DNA of 64,000 bases from Ichthyophis bannanicus (GCA_033557465.1 CM066031.1:1072121640-1072185639); one strand, 5' to 3'. Numbered from the stretch's first letter, positions 41,721 to 52,600 are shown. The notes: generated by a model not told the origin, from the sequence alone. Made by a program: numbers and translations.

Positions 41721-44700
41721 CATTTTTGGTTTCTTTTATTCATTCTTTTTTTTCTTTCGTTCTTTCATTTATTCATTCTTTCATTCATTTTTTTGTTCAT
41801 TCGTGCTTTCGTTCATTCGTTTTTATTCATTCTTTTTCATTCTTTTGTTCATTCTTTCATTCATTTATTCATTCTTTTATTCATTCATTTGTTCTATATT
41901 TCAATCGTTCATTTTTTTCATTCATTCATTTCTTCATTCATTCGTTCATTTTATCGTTCATTCGTTTGTTCTTTCTTTTTTCATTCATTCTTTTATTCGT
42001 TTTTTTCGTTCATTAGTTCACTTTCATTCATTCGTTCTTTCATTCATTTTTTCGTTCGTTCTTTCATTCATTCTTTTTTTTGTTCATTCGTTCATTCTTT
42101 TTGTCATTCATTCATTTCTTCATTCGTTCATTTTTTCGTTCATTTGTTCTTTCATATGTTCTTTCATTCTTTCATTTTTTTGTTCATTTGTTTATTCTTT
42201 CATGCATTCATTCATTCTTTCATTTGTTCATTTTTTCGTTCATTCGTTCTTTCATATGTTCTTTCATTCTTTCATTTATTCATTTGTTCATTCAGTTTTT
42301 CGTTCATTCTTTCATTCATTCGTTCTTTCATTTGTTCAATTTTTCGTTCGTTCATTTTTTTTCTTTTCTTTTATTCGTTCTTTTTTTTGTTCATTCTTTC
42401 ATTCATTAATTTTTTTCATTCATTCGTTCTTTTATTCATTCGTGCTTTCTTTCATTCGCTCATTCATTTTTATTCATTCTTTTTTGTTCATTTGTTCATT
42501 CTTTCATTCATTTATTCATTCTTTTATTTGTTCATTCTTTTATCCATTCATTTGTTCTTTCTTTCATTCATTCATTTTTTCATTCATTCGTTTGTTCTTT
42601 CATTCGTTCTTTTATTCGTTCATTCTTTCATTCATTCTTTCGTTCTTTCTTTCATTTGTTCATTTTTTCGTTCATTCATTCTTTTTTTCATTCGTTCATT
42701 TTTCGTTCGTTCATTCATTTCTTCATTCATTCGTTCATTTTATCGTTCATTCGTTTGTTCTTTCTTTTTTTCATTCATTCATTCATTCGTTCATTCTTTT
42801 TTTTCATTCGTTCTTTCTCTAATTTGTTCATTTTTTTGTTTTCTATTTTTGTTCATTCTTACATTCATTCATTTTTTCATTCATTCGTTCTTTTATTCAT
42901 TTTTTTGTTCATTTGTTTTTATTCATTCTTTTTCGTTCATTTGTTCAATCTTTCAATCATTTATTCGTTCATTTTTTCATTTTCTTTATTTCATTCGTTC
43001 ATTTTTTCGTTCATTCTTTTTTTCATTTGTTCTTTCTCATTTGTTAATTTTTTTGTTCATTTTTTCATTCGTTCATATTTTTGTTTTCTTTTTTTGTTCG
43101 TTCTTTCATTCATTCATTTTTTCATTCATTCGTTCTTTCATTCGTTCTTTTATTCATTTTTTTGTTCATTTGTTTTTATTCATTCTTTTTCATTCATTTG
43201 TTAATTCTTTCATTCATTTATTCATTCATTTTTTTGTTCATTCTTTCATTCATTCATTTTTTCGTTCATTTGTTCTTTCTTTCATTTTTTCATATTTTTC
43301 TTTTATTCATTCATTTGTTCTTTTATTTGTTCTTTTTTTCGTTCATTCGTTCTTTTGTTCATTTGTTCGTTCTTTCGTTCATTCGTTCTTTTTTTCATTC
43401 ATTCCTCCTTACTTTCATTTGTTCATTTTTTTGTTCATTCGTCTGTTCTTTCTTTCTTTCATTCGTTCTATTATTCGTTCATTTTTTTGTTCATTCATTC
43501 TTTCATTCATTCGTTCTTTCATTCATTTTTTTGTTTTCTTTCATTTGTTCATTTTTTCATTCATTCGTTCATTTTTTTGTTCATTCGTTCTTTCTTTCAT
43601 TTTTTTCGTTCGTTCTTTCGTTCGTTCATTCTTTCGTTCTTTAATTCATTTGTTATGGCTTATGGCTTAGGCATTTGATATACCGCGCTTTACTTATGCA
43701 TCAGAGCGGTTTACATGTTCTTTCGTTCATTCATTTTTTCTTTCTTTCATTCTTTCTTTTATTCATTCATTTGTTCTTTTGTTCTTTTTTTTCATTCATT
43801 TGTTCCTCCTTACTTTCTTTTATTTGTTCATTTTTTTGTTCATTCATTCATTCTTTCATTCATTTTTTCGTTCTTTCTTTCATTCGTTCATTTTTTAATT
43901 CATTTGTTAGTTATTTTTTTCATTCATTCATTTTTTTGTTCATTTGTTCTTTCATTCTTTCATTTTTTCATTCATTCATTATTTCATTTGATCATTTTAT
44001 TGTTCATTCGTTCATTCATTTGTTCTTTCATTCATTTTTTTGTTCATTTGTGCTTTCTTTCTTTCATTCTTTCATTCATTTTTATTCATTCTTTTTCATT
44101 CATTCATTCGTTCTTTTATTCATTCATTTCTTCTTTCATTCGTTCATTCTTTCTTTCATTCATTCATTTTTTTGTTCATTCGTTCTTTCTTTCTTTCATT
44201 CGTTCATTTGTTCTTTTATTCATTCTTTTTTTCATTCGTTCTTTCTTTCATTTCTCCTTACTTTCATTCATTCATTTTTTCATTCATTTGTTTATTCTTT
44301 CATTCGTTCATTTTTTGTTCTTTTTCTTTTGTTTGTTCATTCGTTCAATTTTTCGTTCGTTCGTTCTTTCATTCATTCTTTCTTTTGTTCATTCATTTTT
44401 TTGTTCATTCTTTCATACATTCATTCATTCTTTCGTACTTTTTTTCATTCATTCGTTCTTTTTTCGTTCTTTTTTTCATTCATTTGTTCTTTCATTTGTT
44501 TGTTCTTTTTTTCATTCATTTGCTCTTTCTTTCATTTATTTATTTTTTCGTTCATTCATACATTTTTTTCATTTGTTCATTTTTTGTTTTCTTTTGTTCG
44601 TTCTTTCATTCGTTCATTTTTTCATTCATTCATTCTTTTATTCATTTTTTTGTTCATTCATGTTTTCTTTCATTCATTTTTATTTGTTCTTTTTCATTCA

Positions 44701-44800
44701 TTTGTTCATTCTTTCATTCGTTCTTTTATTCATTCATTCATCATTCTTTTTCATTCGTTCATTTGTTTATTCATTCGTTCTTTCATTCGTTCATTTTTTC
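41721..44800 (+). repeat. TTCN tetranucleotide tract 2 (~3.1 kb)
   Basis: Degenerate TTCA/TTCG/TTCT/TTTT units in a largely kept 4-nt phase, with 3 forward frames open for hundreds of codons (for example 41679-43670, 43675-44800). The translations are monotonous Phe-Ser-Phe-Ile/Val/His strings, the expected output of a 4-nt repeat. One ~65-bp interruption lies at 43650-43715. The repeat begins and ends within L2-A coding sequence. Confidence 0.95.
43650..43715. repeat. short L2-tail-like interruption in tract 2
   Basis: GGCATTTGATATACCGCGC and ATCAGAGCGGTTTACATG resemble the reverse of an L2/SINE 3' end, and the start of the reverse-strand element at 47412 has similar wording (CACGTTTTCC, GCGCGGTTACA). 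It is the only non-repeat piece in tract 2. Confidence 0.5.
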
Positions 44801-46074
44801 AGGACCACATTGATGACGCAAATGCCCTTGATGTGCATCAATACGGATTTCGACAACATCACGGCGTAGAAACCCCCCTGTTGGCCCTAATGGACAACCT
44901 ACTCAAGGGTCTGGAAAACAAGAGCAAGATGTACATGCTTATATTCATCAATATCTCAGCAGCTTTCGACTCGGTGCATCACCCAACACTGCTAGAACGA
45001 CTCGAGTCCATAGGCATTTCAGGAACCCCACTAAAATGGTTCTCCTCCTATATAACAAACAGAATGCAGCAGGTCAATTTCAACAATGTCAAAGCAACCC
45101 CCTTCCCTCAAACCCAAGGCATTCCACAAGGCTCCGCCCTCTCCTCCCTCCTATTCAACTTATACCTACAGCCAGTATGCAAGATCTTCCAGGGCCATGA
45201 CATCAACTACCATATCTACGCAGATGACCTAATGCTCTATAAGCAACTAGACGTAAATAACCCGAACCTCAGCAAACTTGAAAAATGCCTACACGAGCTT
45301 CAACTCTGGCTCCAACACAATAATATGTTCATTAACCACAAGAAAACAGAAGTAATGTGTATCTCCAGGAAACCGGGATTCGAGCCCCCTGCAACTGTCA
45401 CCATGAACAATAATAATTACAACATCAAGACAGAGATAAAATACCTAGGAGTGATGCTTGACAGCAACCTAAATATGGACAGGCACCTTCGAAATACCAA
45501 TCGGGCTATTTTCCACAAATTAAAAGTCCTTCAGCCCTTACGTAGCATCCTCGATCATTCTGACTTTAGATCTGTCGCTCAAGCCCTCATCATTCCACAC
45601 CTAGACTACTGCAATGCCATACTGCAAGGCCTGCCAAGGAAAACTACAAATATTCTACAAATGGCACAAAACGTTGCTGCCAGAATCATTATGCAAAAAA
45701 GACTCTCTGACCACATTACACCCACCCTAATTGAGCTCCATTGGCTCCCCATCACGGCCCGCATTCAATACAAAATTTTAGTCACTACTTTCAAACTCAT
45801 CCATAATGTAGCGCCCTCTCATCTCAACAGCTTGATATCCAATCTACCCAACAACAGAAGTAGAAGAACAGCGAACCTCAATACCCTCTGCCTCCGGAAG
45901 TCCTTCACAAAGGTTAATGCATGTACCAGTAACAGAGCCTTCTTATTTATAGCTCCTGCACTCTGGAATCGGTTGCCAAGCGAACTGCTTGAAATCTGTG
46001 ATCTGAAAGATTTCAGAAAAAATCTTAAGACACACCTCTTCCAATCACACTACAACTTAACCTCGTGTATATAA
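44801..46074 (+). pseudogene. L2-A copy X reverse transcriptase, 424 open codons
   Basis: An open frame from the middle of the RT to the ORF2 end: FQDHIDDANALDVHQYGFRQ, LIFINISAAFDSVHHP, GIPQGSALSSLLFNLY, YHIYADDLMLYKQLD (YADD), INHKKTEVMCISRK, EIKYLGVMLDSNLNMDRHL, ALIIPHLDYCNAIL, IELHWLPITARIQYK and FLFIAPALWNRLPSELLE. The first Asp of box A is Asn here (FINIS for FLDIS), which would disable catalysis. The frame is continuous with the upstream tract (open from 43675), making an 799-codon artefactual fusion. The RT N-terminus is missing. Confidence 0.9.
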
Positions 46075-46332
46075 GGATCCTGTGTAAAGTCCTAACAATC
46101 AGTCACTTCTAAATATGTATATAAGTACACTGTGTGAACCCTTAACATAAATCAACTGTAACCCTGTAACCCCATGTTTTTGCTGTGCTCTACCTCCCCT
46201 CCCTAATCACATTGTATGCATCGATAATTCCGGCCGGTACAGCCAACCTTACCATGTGTAACAACCGCTGCTGATCACTGGAAGCAGCGGGATACAAATG
46301 TACGTTAAATAAAATAAAATAAATAAATAAAA

Positions 46333-46995
46333 TTCATTTTTTCGTTCATTCGTTTGTTCATTATTTCATTCTTTTTCTTTTGTTCATTTGTTTTTTTATT
46401 CATTCTTTCATTCGTTCATTTTTTCATTCATTTGTTCATTCTTTCTTTCATTCATGCTTTCACATTCGTTCATTCTTTCATTCATTCATGCTTTCACATT
46501 CGTTCATTCTTTCTTTCATTCATGCTTTCACATTCGTTCATTCTTTCTTTCATTCATGCTTTCACATTCGTTCATTCTTTCATTCATTCATGCTTTCACA
46601 TTCGTTCATTCTTTCATTCATTCGTTCATTCTTTCATTCATTCATGCTTTCACATTCGTTCATTCTTTCTTTCATTCATGCTTTCACATTCGTTCATGCT
46701 TTCACATTCGTTCATTCTTTCTTTCATTCATGCTTTCACATTCGTTCATTCTTTCATTCATTCGTTCATTCTTTCTTTCATTCATGCTTTCACATTCGTT
46801 CATTCTTTCATTCATTCGTTCATTCTTTCTTTCATTCATGCTTTCACATTCGTTCATTCTTTCATACATTTTTTCATTCATTCATTCTTTCTTTCTTTTA
46901 TTTGTTCTTTTTTTCTTTTGTTCATTCTTTCGTTCATTCATTCGTTCGTTCGTTCTTTCTTTCATTTTTTCATTCATTCGTTCTTTCTTTCCTTC
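46333..46995 (+). repeat. TTCN tract 3 with an embedded minisatellite
   Basis: Begins directly at the AATAAA tail of L2-A copy X. Within it ATGCTTTCACATTCG recurs 11 times, starting at 46454, 46488, 46522, 46556, 46590, 46644, 46678, 46696, 46730, 46784 and 46838; spacings are 34, 54 or 18. The spacers are plain TTCN units. So a higher-order array grew inside the tetranucleotide tract. Three frames are open, as in tract 2. Confidence 0.93.
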
Positions 46996-47411
46996 GAATA
47001 TGAGATAAAGCGATATGTTCTTGTTCCCTATTTCAAGGAAATCCATTCCATCTAAGGGAAAGTTTGAGTTCTTTTTTGCTTAGTATGAGTACCCCCTCCT
47101 CTTTTTGATTCCCGGTGGCAGTTAAATAGGTCATATCCCTGAATTTGTAATTGGTTTATTAAAATGTTGTCAGCAGGTGAGAACCATGTCTCAGTGGCAC
47201 ATAGTATGTGTGGTTTTTTGTCCTTGAGTAGATCAGTAATTATTGGTATCTTATTTCTTATAGATCTTACATTGATAAATATGCATTTTAATTGAGTGAG
47301 GGGGGACTGTGTAGGTTTGTCTTTTGTTGTATCCGTATAGTTTGGATCTGTATTTGATGTGTTTCTGATGTGGCTTATTATTGGGTGGATAGTGGTTTAT
47401 TTGGTAGTTTG
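46996..47411. other. unassigned spacer
   Basis: No supported feature; ordinary mixed sequence after tract 3. Confidence 0.35.
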
Positions 47412-48150
47412 AATTTTATTTTTTTATTTATTTATTACAAATTTCTATACCACGTTTTCCAAAAGATCAAGCGCGGTTACAATTAACAACAATTTGAATA
47501 GTACAAAGAACAAGTACATACTCAGTTACATAGAACAATATTAAACTATATACATAAGCATGGCTTAAATAGCTCAATGGTGACGAAAATAAGAACTATA
47601 TACAGCTCTGGATTGGGGTGTAGAGTGGTGTTTTCTCTTGATAGGTTTTGGGAGGAAAGGGGGTGTTGTATCAGAAGCATTGTATTCTACTTGTGTGCCA
47701 AAATGGAGGGTAAATAGCTGAGTTTTCAGTTTTTTGTGGAACATTTGGAGGTCATTTAATCCTCTAAAGTTGTCTGGTAGAGCATTCCAGAGTTTAGGAG
47801 CAACATGTGAGAATGTTTTGTTATTTGTTAACTTTCTGGATTTCCTGAAGTCCATCGGTATAACAAGTTTGTTTTTGTTCCGGTTGCGTTGATTACGATT
47901 AAGGGTTTCCTTTGAGTTGAGCGTGGATAGATACGAAGGAGCAATGTTGTTGATTAATTTGAAAGTTGATACAAGGATTTTGTAATTAATGTGGCTTTGA
48001 ATGGGTAGCCAGTGACGAGCATACAGTGTTGGAGTGATGTATTCCATTGAGTTAACATTCATAGTTATTCTAGCTGCCACATTTTGGACTAGTTTTGTAT
48101 CTTGTGGGGTTATGTATGATGGGGATTGGGTTGTAGGAGTTTGTATCATG
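47412..48150 (-). mobile_element. L2-A LINE 3' fragment, reverse strand
   Basis: The reverse-strand tail begins in TAAATAAATAAAAAAATA (47412-47435). The coding end is open at 48149-47574. Confidence 0.85.
47574..48149 (-). pseudogene. L2-A ORF2 C-terminal fragment, 191 open codons
   Basis: KLVQNVAARITMNVNSME, YARHWLPIQSHINYKILVST, FSHVAPKLWNALPDNFRG and HKKLKTQLFTLHFGTQ correspond to the region after the RT catalytic core in copy X (LHWLPI, APALWNRLP). No catalytic motif is included. A related fragment lies at 30540. Confidence 0.85.
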
Positions 48151-48396
48151 ATTATGAATGAAAGCGTTTGTTAACAGAGTTGATAGGAGGATGAGGTGAA
48201 GGAAGCAAACACAGATTTTTCTGGAGTCCATCGTGGAAGTGTATTGAAGGAAGGCAATTTTCAGACAGCTGATGCATGTATATAAATTATTATTTATTCA
48301 TGCATGTGTTTTTAAAAATAGTTCTCAAGAGTTGCAGATGAAATCCAAGACACAGCAGAGAAAAGATGACAAGTACAGAAAGCATGGAAAGACTAA
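48151..48396. other. unassigned spacer
   Basis: No supported feature. Confidence 0.35.
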
Positions 48397-48601
48397 GGGG
48401 CCCTTTTACTAGAGAGCTTTAGGCTTTAGCAACTAATGTGTAGTTAGTGCTAAAAATACTATGCGGTAGTTGCAATCCCTGTGTGCTAACTGCTGGGGAC
48501 ATGGTATCTTCCTAACAGTTGCCACAAAGAACGGTACTCTAACGCGCCGTGACAGTGTGCACTATTTTCATGGGTACCCTGAATAGCATCTATACTAATA
48601 G

Positions 48602-49615
48602 CATGGGATAGGAGGCAGTGTACTATTGTGGATCAAGAACTGGTTAAAAGATAGAAAACAGAGGGTTGGGCTAAATGGCCAATTTTCCCAATGGAGAAAG
48701 GTGAATAGTGGTGTACCCCAGGGATCTGTGCTGGGTCCGCTGCTTTTTGACATATTCATGAATGACCTGGAAAGTGGAATAACGAGTGAGGTTATCAAAT
48801 TTGCAGATGACACAAAACTATTTAAAGTTGTTAAAACCCAAGAGGATTGTGCAAAATTGCAAGAGGATCTTGATAAATTAGAAGACTGGGCATCAAAATG
48901 GCAGATTAAATTTAATGTGGACAAGTGCAAAGTTATGCACCTAGGGAAGAACAACCCAAACTATGGTTACACGATGCAAGGTTCCACATTAGGAACCACC
49001 ACCCAGGAAAAAGATTTAGGCGTCATTGTGGATAACATGTTAAAACCCTTGGCCCAGTGTGCAGCGGCAGCCAAGAGAGCAAATAGAATGCTAGGTATCA
49101 TAAGGAAAGGAATGGAAAATAAAACAAAAGATATTATAATGCCTCTATATCGTTCCATGGTGAGACCGCACCTTGAATATTGTGTGCAATTCTGGTCGCC
49201 ATATCTTAAAAAGGATATAGAGTTATTAGAAAAGGTTCAGAGAAGAGCCACCAAAATGGTAAAGGGGATGGAAGGATACTCTTATGAAGAAAGGCTAAAA
49301 AGGTTAGGGCTCTTTAACCTGGAAAAGAGACGGCTGAGGGGAGATATGATAGAAGTCTATAAATTAATGAATGGAGTGGAACGGGTAAACGTAGATCAAT
49401 AGTTTATGTTATCAGAATATAGAAAGACTAGGGGACATGCAATGAAGCTACAGGGTAAACTATTTAAGACTAATAAAATAAAATATTTTTTCACTCAACG
49501 TGTAATCAAACTCTGGAATTTGTTACCGGAGGATGTAGTAAAGGCTGTTAGTGTAGCTGGGTTTAAAAAAGGTTTGGACAAGTTCCTGGAGGAAAGGTCC
49601 ATAAACCATTATTAA
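48602..49615 (+). pseudogene. CR1 copy C RT, C-terminal half with one internal stop
   Basis: KNWLKDRKQRVGLNGQFSQW, NSGVPQGSVLGPLLFDIF, VIKFADDTKLFKVVK (FADD intact), NVDKCKVMHLGKNNPNYGY and HLEYCVQFWSPYLKKDI in one frame to a TAG at 49400-49402 (VNVDQ-stop, where copy B has DRL). The rest follows in frame to HY-stop at 49615. Box A is absent because of 5' truncation. Confidence 0.9.
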
Positions 49616-49784
49616 GAAGGGACCCAGGATATCAATTCTTGACCCAGTACAAGCATTGTGGAACCTGTGTCTTTTGGGGAAACTGCTAGGTATGTATAAC
49701 CTAGATTGGCCACTGTTGGAAACAGGATACTGGGCTTGATGGACCTTGGTCTGACCCAGTATGGCACATCTTATGTTCTTATGT
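48602..49784 (+). mobile_element. CR1 LINE copy C, 5' truncated, young, nested in a MITE
   Basis: Starts at CATGGGATAGGAGGCAGTG, in the middle of the RT, and ends in TTATGTTCTTATGT. It is very similar to CR1 copy B. No clear target duplication. Confidence 0.9.
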
Positions 49785-49910
49785 CAATACTGTTATCAGC
49801 GCACGCTCGCTATCCAGCCCCTTGCTTTCAGTCACTGTGGACGTCAGCATGCTCTTAATATTCACCAAAATCCACGCTGACTGCACAACGCACTTTAGTA
49901 TAAGGGCCCC

Positions 49911-50353
49911 TTTGAGAAAACTGAACAAACCAGCTGACATGAAATAAAAAGCTAAAAGCATAGGTAGTAGGTGACTCGGATCTTTGAAGAGGCTAAAGTG
50001 AGGTGTGGCTAAGGTGGGTTGTGGCATGGAAAGACAAGTTAAAATCCTTGGGGTAGGGGGCAACACCTATGCCATCAGTAAAGGGACAGTGGCGGCACTT
50101 TTGAATACAGCAGGGAAGCACCCTTCACTCAGTGGCTCAAGTGCAGCTGCACCTGTTGCTTCCCCAAGTAGCTCCTTTACTGATAGCAGTATGCATACTG
50201 AGTACACTCCAAAAAACCTCAAAATAATGCATCAAAATATTACAGCATATTAAAAAGAACAGTATTTGCCATATTCTGGAAATATATACCGCTACTTTAA
50301 CACTTGGCTACCAGTCTGCCCTAGTTCCCCTGTCTAGCATCTTCTTGTTGGCC
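49911..50353. other. unassigned spacer
   Basis: No supported feature; one short open frame (50005-50253) lacks motifs. Confidence 0.4.
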
Positions 50354-50857
50354 ATCAGCCTGATTCCCGCACATACATCCCCTTTGTATGTCCGGTCTGA
50401 GCTGGATGTACAAAGGGGATCGCGATTCTGATCCTACGGGGAATGTCCAGCCCCGCAGGATCAGAATTTAAAAGCCGTGATGTCGGCCTCCAGAAATTAA
50501 GGTTTATTTCCAACCACCTGACCCCCGATTGGCCTCCTAAGGCCAGGGTCGGGCTGTGGGGAATAAACCCTGCCCCCCAGCCCCTTCTGCGCTCTGGAGC
50601 AAACAGAAAAAAACATCCAGGGAAGGTATTCCACCTCGAAGGTGGAATAACTTCCCCGACCATTTTGCCGGCTCTGGACATACAGGGCCAACAATAGAAG
50701 CAGACGTGTACGTCCAGAGCTGGCGACCTCCCACTGCCCGCCCACTTTCCACCCCCAGGCTGCCTCTTCCCCGCCGCTGACTAACTTCCCCACAATTGGC
50801 GGGGAAGTTAGTCGGGGGGGGGGGGGTGTGTGTGGAGGCACCATGAATCAGGCCCCA
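50354..50857 (+). repeat. multi-hairpin GC-rich element R4
   Basis: Five hairpins: 50376-50420 (ATCCCCTTTGTATGTCC with a near-exact partner), H1 50425-50467 (ATTCTGATCCTACGGGG / CCCCGCAGGATCAGAAT), H2 50620-50656 (GGGAAG and TTCCACCT paired with AGGTGGAA and CTTCCC), 50671-50720 (GCTCTGGACATACA / TGTACGTCCAGAGC) and H3 50778-50815 (GACTAACTTCCCC / GGGGAAGTTAGTC). The ends GCCTGATTC (50358) and GAATCAGGC (50844) are inverted and may be the element termini. A poly-G run is at 50814-50826. Confidence 0.75.
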
Positions 50858-50984
50858 TATGAAGAGTCGTGCTCATCAGCAGTGTAATGGGAATTCTGTG
50901 GTCACTGCTAACCGTAAAATGATCTGCCTAGCAGTTTTTTTTGGTAGGTTGCCAAATGGCCCCTAGGCTTCATATCTGCTGGCT

Positions 50985-51134
50985 TTTAATTTATTGATGA
51001 GTTATCAAAGATGGTTGGAATAAGTATTATCTGTATTAGCTCTATGAATGCTTATTAAGTTTCAATGTAAACCGCTTTGATTGAAATGATAAAGTGTATA
51101 TAAAACCTGTCAAATAAATAAATAAATAAATAAT
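50985..51134 (+). mobile_element. L2-type LINE 3' tail
   Basis: Contains GTAAACCGCTTTGATTGAAA and ends in AAATAAATAAATAAATAAT. No coding part remains. Confidence 0.65.
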
Positions 51135-51366
51135 GATCACATCCAAGTCTCAAGGGGACGAGGTGGAGGCATGGCCTGTGTGATGCTACAGAGATGTATG
51201 TTGCTGTGCGATTTCTGAATGGCCCAAGCATGTCTGGCTTTGGCTTTTGATGCATCCATGCCTATACCTGCTCCTATGACTAAGTTGCAAAGAAAATACC
51301 CATTTCATGGCAGCAGTACTTCCAGGGGGAAGAATGAAATGTGCTGTCATCATCACGGTAAATTTT
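51135..51366. other. unassigned spacer
   Basis: No supported feature; contains a weak inverted pair CATTTCAT/ATGAAATG near 51300-51340. Confidence 0.35.
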
Positions 51367-51425
51367 CCCTGGCAAAAGCCTCCCCGTACAAACTCCTTGT
51401 TCGTATGGGGAGGCTTTTGCCAGGG
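51367..51425. repeat. isolated 59-bp hairpin R5
   Basis: CCCTGGCAAAAGCCTCCCCG pairs with its reverse complement (ATGGGGAGGCTTTTGCCAGGG), about 19 uninterrupted pairs and more toward the loop ACAAACTCCTTGT. The inner part (CTCCCCG...CCTTGT...GGGGAG) matches H3 of element R3, while the outer stem is different. Confidence 0.85.
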
Positions 51426-51435
51426 AGGGAAGTGG

Positions 51436-52600
51436 GTGAATAGACCCTGTAGCAACTAGTGAGGGCTTTTTGAGGAGAGGTGTGACCAGAGCATGTTTGA
51501 AGGCCACAGGAACAGCTACAATGGAAAGTGATAGTTTAAGAATATGACAGATGGAAGGGATGATGGTGGAAGAGATAGAGCTTAGTAGATGGGTGGAAAG
51601 GGGATCAGAGGAGCAGGAGCCAATTTGGAGGAGGAGAGAAGATTTGCAGTTTCCTCCTCAGTGATTTCAGAAAAGGAAGAAAGGATGACAGAAGGTGAGG
51701 AAAGGATTTGGGATTGAAGAGTGGGAGATGGAGGTGACACTGTGGAGAATTCAAGGCTAATCTTTTGGACTTTGTCATAGAAATAGCCAAGGTCTCAGCA
51801 GAAAGTGAAGGAGGGACTCAGTGAGGAGGATTCTTGAGGAGAGATTTGAGTATAGCAAAGAGATGGCAAGGATCAGAGTCAAGAGAGTTAGTCAAATGGA
51901 CATAGTACTCTTGCTTGGTGAGTGCTATGGATGACTGGAAAGAGGCTAGCATGAATTTGAAATGTAGGTAGTCAGCAAGGGTATATGATTTAAACCAAAG
52001 GCACTCAGATGAGCGAGCACAGGAACATAGGTAGCAGGTTGTTGAAGACAGCCAAGTTTGAGGTATGGTACAACTCACAGGACATGAAAAGGAAGGAGTT
52101 AGTACATCCAGAGTAGAGGAGAGTATAGTATTATAGTGCCTCATCAATGGATTCAGATGATATAGCAAAGGAAAGGGGTGATAAGACACCAGTGGAGAGA
52201 GCTGAAGGGTTGATAGTGTGAAGATTGCTAAACATGTTGGTAGAAATTGGTTGATACCAGGATAGGGGTGGTTAAGCGTGAAGGTTAGCAGGTAATGGTC
52301 AGATAAGGGAAGAACTGAGGTGGAGAAGTTTGAAGGTGAGCAGTTGGAGAAGACTAGGTCAAGGCTGTGGCCATGCTTGTGAGTAGGAGCTGTAGAGCAC
52401 AATTGGAGGCTGAATGAAGAGGTTAGGGAAAGGAGCTTTAAGGCATAAGGGTCAGAAGAGTCATCAACGTGGATCTTAAAATCCACAAGAATAAGGGAAG
52501 GGAAAGATGTGTCCAGAAAGGAGGATAGCCAGTAGTCAAAGTCTGTGAGAACGATAGAGGTAGACTTGGGGCGTGGGGGTCGATAAATGACAGCTACCCA
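51436..52600 (-). pseudogene. L2-CT endonuclease, linker and RT start
   Basis: The reverse-strand frame 52753-51818 has VAVIYRPPRPKSTSI, SFPSLILVDFKIHVDD, THKHGHSLDLVFSNCSPSNF and LPLSDHYLLTFTL (endonuclease), then the linker SSECLWFKSYTLADYLHFKF and TKQEYYVHLTNSLDS. Later frames give VAFKHALVTPLLKKPSL (RT start, about 51507-51450). The N-terminus before PEIRLFTP is not L2 and comes from reading into the neighbouring LINE's leader. The RT core is absent. Confidence 0.85.

Larger units (their letters stand above)
41223..46332 (+). mobile_element. L2-A LINE copy X, middle replaced by a tetranucleotide tract
   Basis: The 5' part is 41223-41720 (leader and start of the endonuclease) and the 3' part 44801-46332 (RT from the HGFR region, 3' UTR, AATAAA tail at 46306-46332). 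Between them lies tract 2 (~3.1 kb) in place of about 1.4 kb of endonuclease end, linker and RT start present in copy Y. Antisense L2 precedes it as in copy Y. Confidence 0.88.
48397..49910. mobile_element. TIR element (MITE) split by a CR1
   Basis: GGGGCCCTTTTACTAGAG at 48397 and TTTAGTATAAGGGCCCC ending at 49910 are inverted ends of the same type as 29937-30386. The CR1 at 48602-49784 divides it into 205 bp and 126 bp, so the intact MITE was about 330 bp. It is non-coding. Confidence 0.75.

Noticed and set aside
41679..44800. Open frames of 663, 339 and 384 codons rich in Phe, Ser, His and Ile, looking like a membrane or novel repetitive protein
   Set aside because: They are translations of TTCN tetranucleotide repeats; all three forward frames are open at once, which no real gene would need, and there is no independent start, domain or codon bias.
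43675..46074. A 799-codon frame fusing a Phe/Ser-rich region to a reverse transcriptase
   Set aside because: The first ~375 codons are the tetranucleotide tract; only 44801-46074 is coding-like. The fusion is an accident of phase.
46441..46860. Regular 34-bp spacing as a CRISPR-like array
   Set aside because: The spacers are not unique; they are the same TTCN units, in a eukaryotic repeat-rich context with no cas-like genes.
46354..47055. Three overlapping 206-233-codon frames in tract 3
   Set aside because: Simple repeat and minisatellite translation in all three frames.
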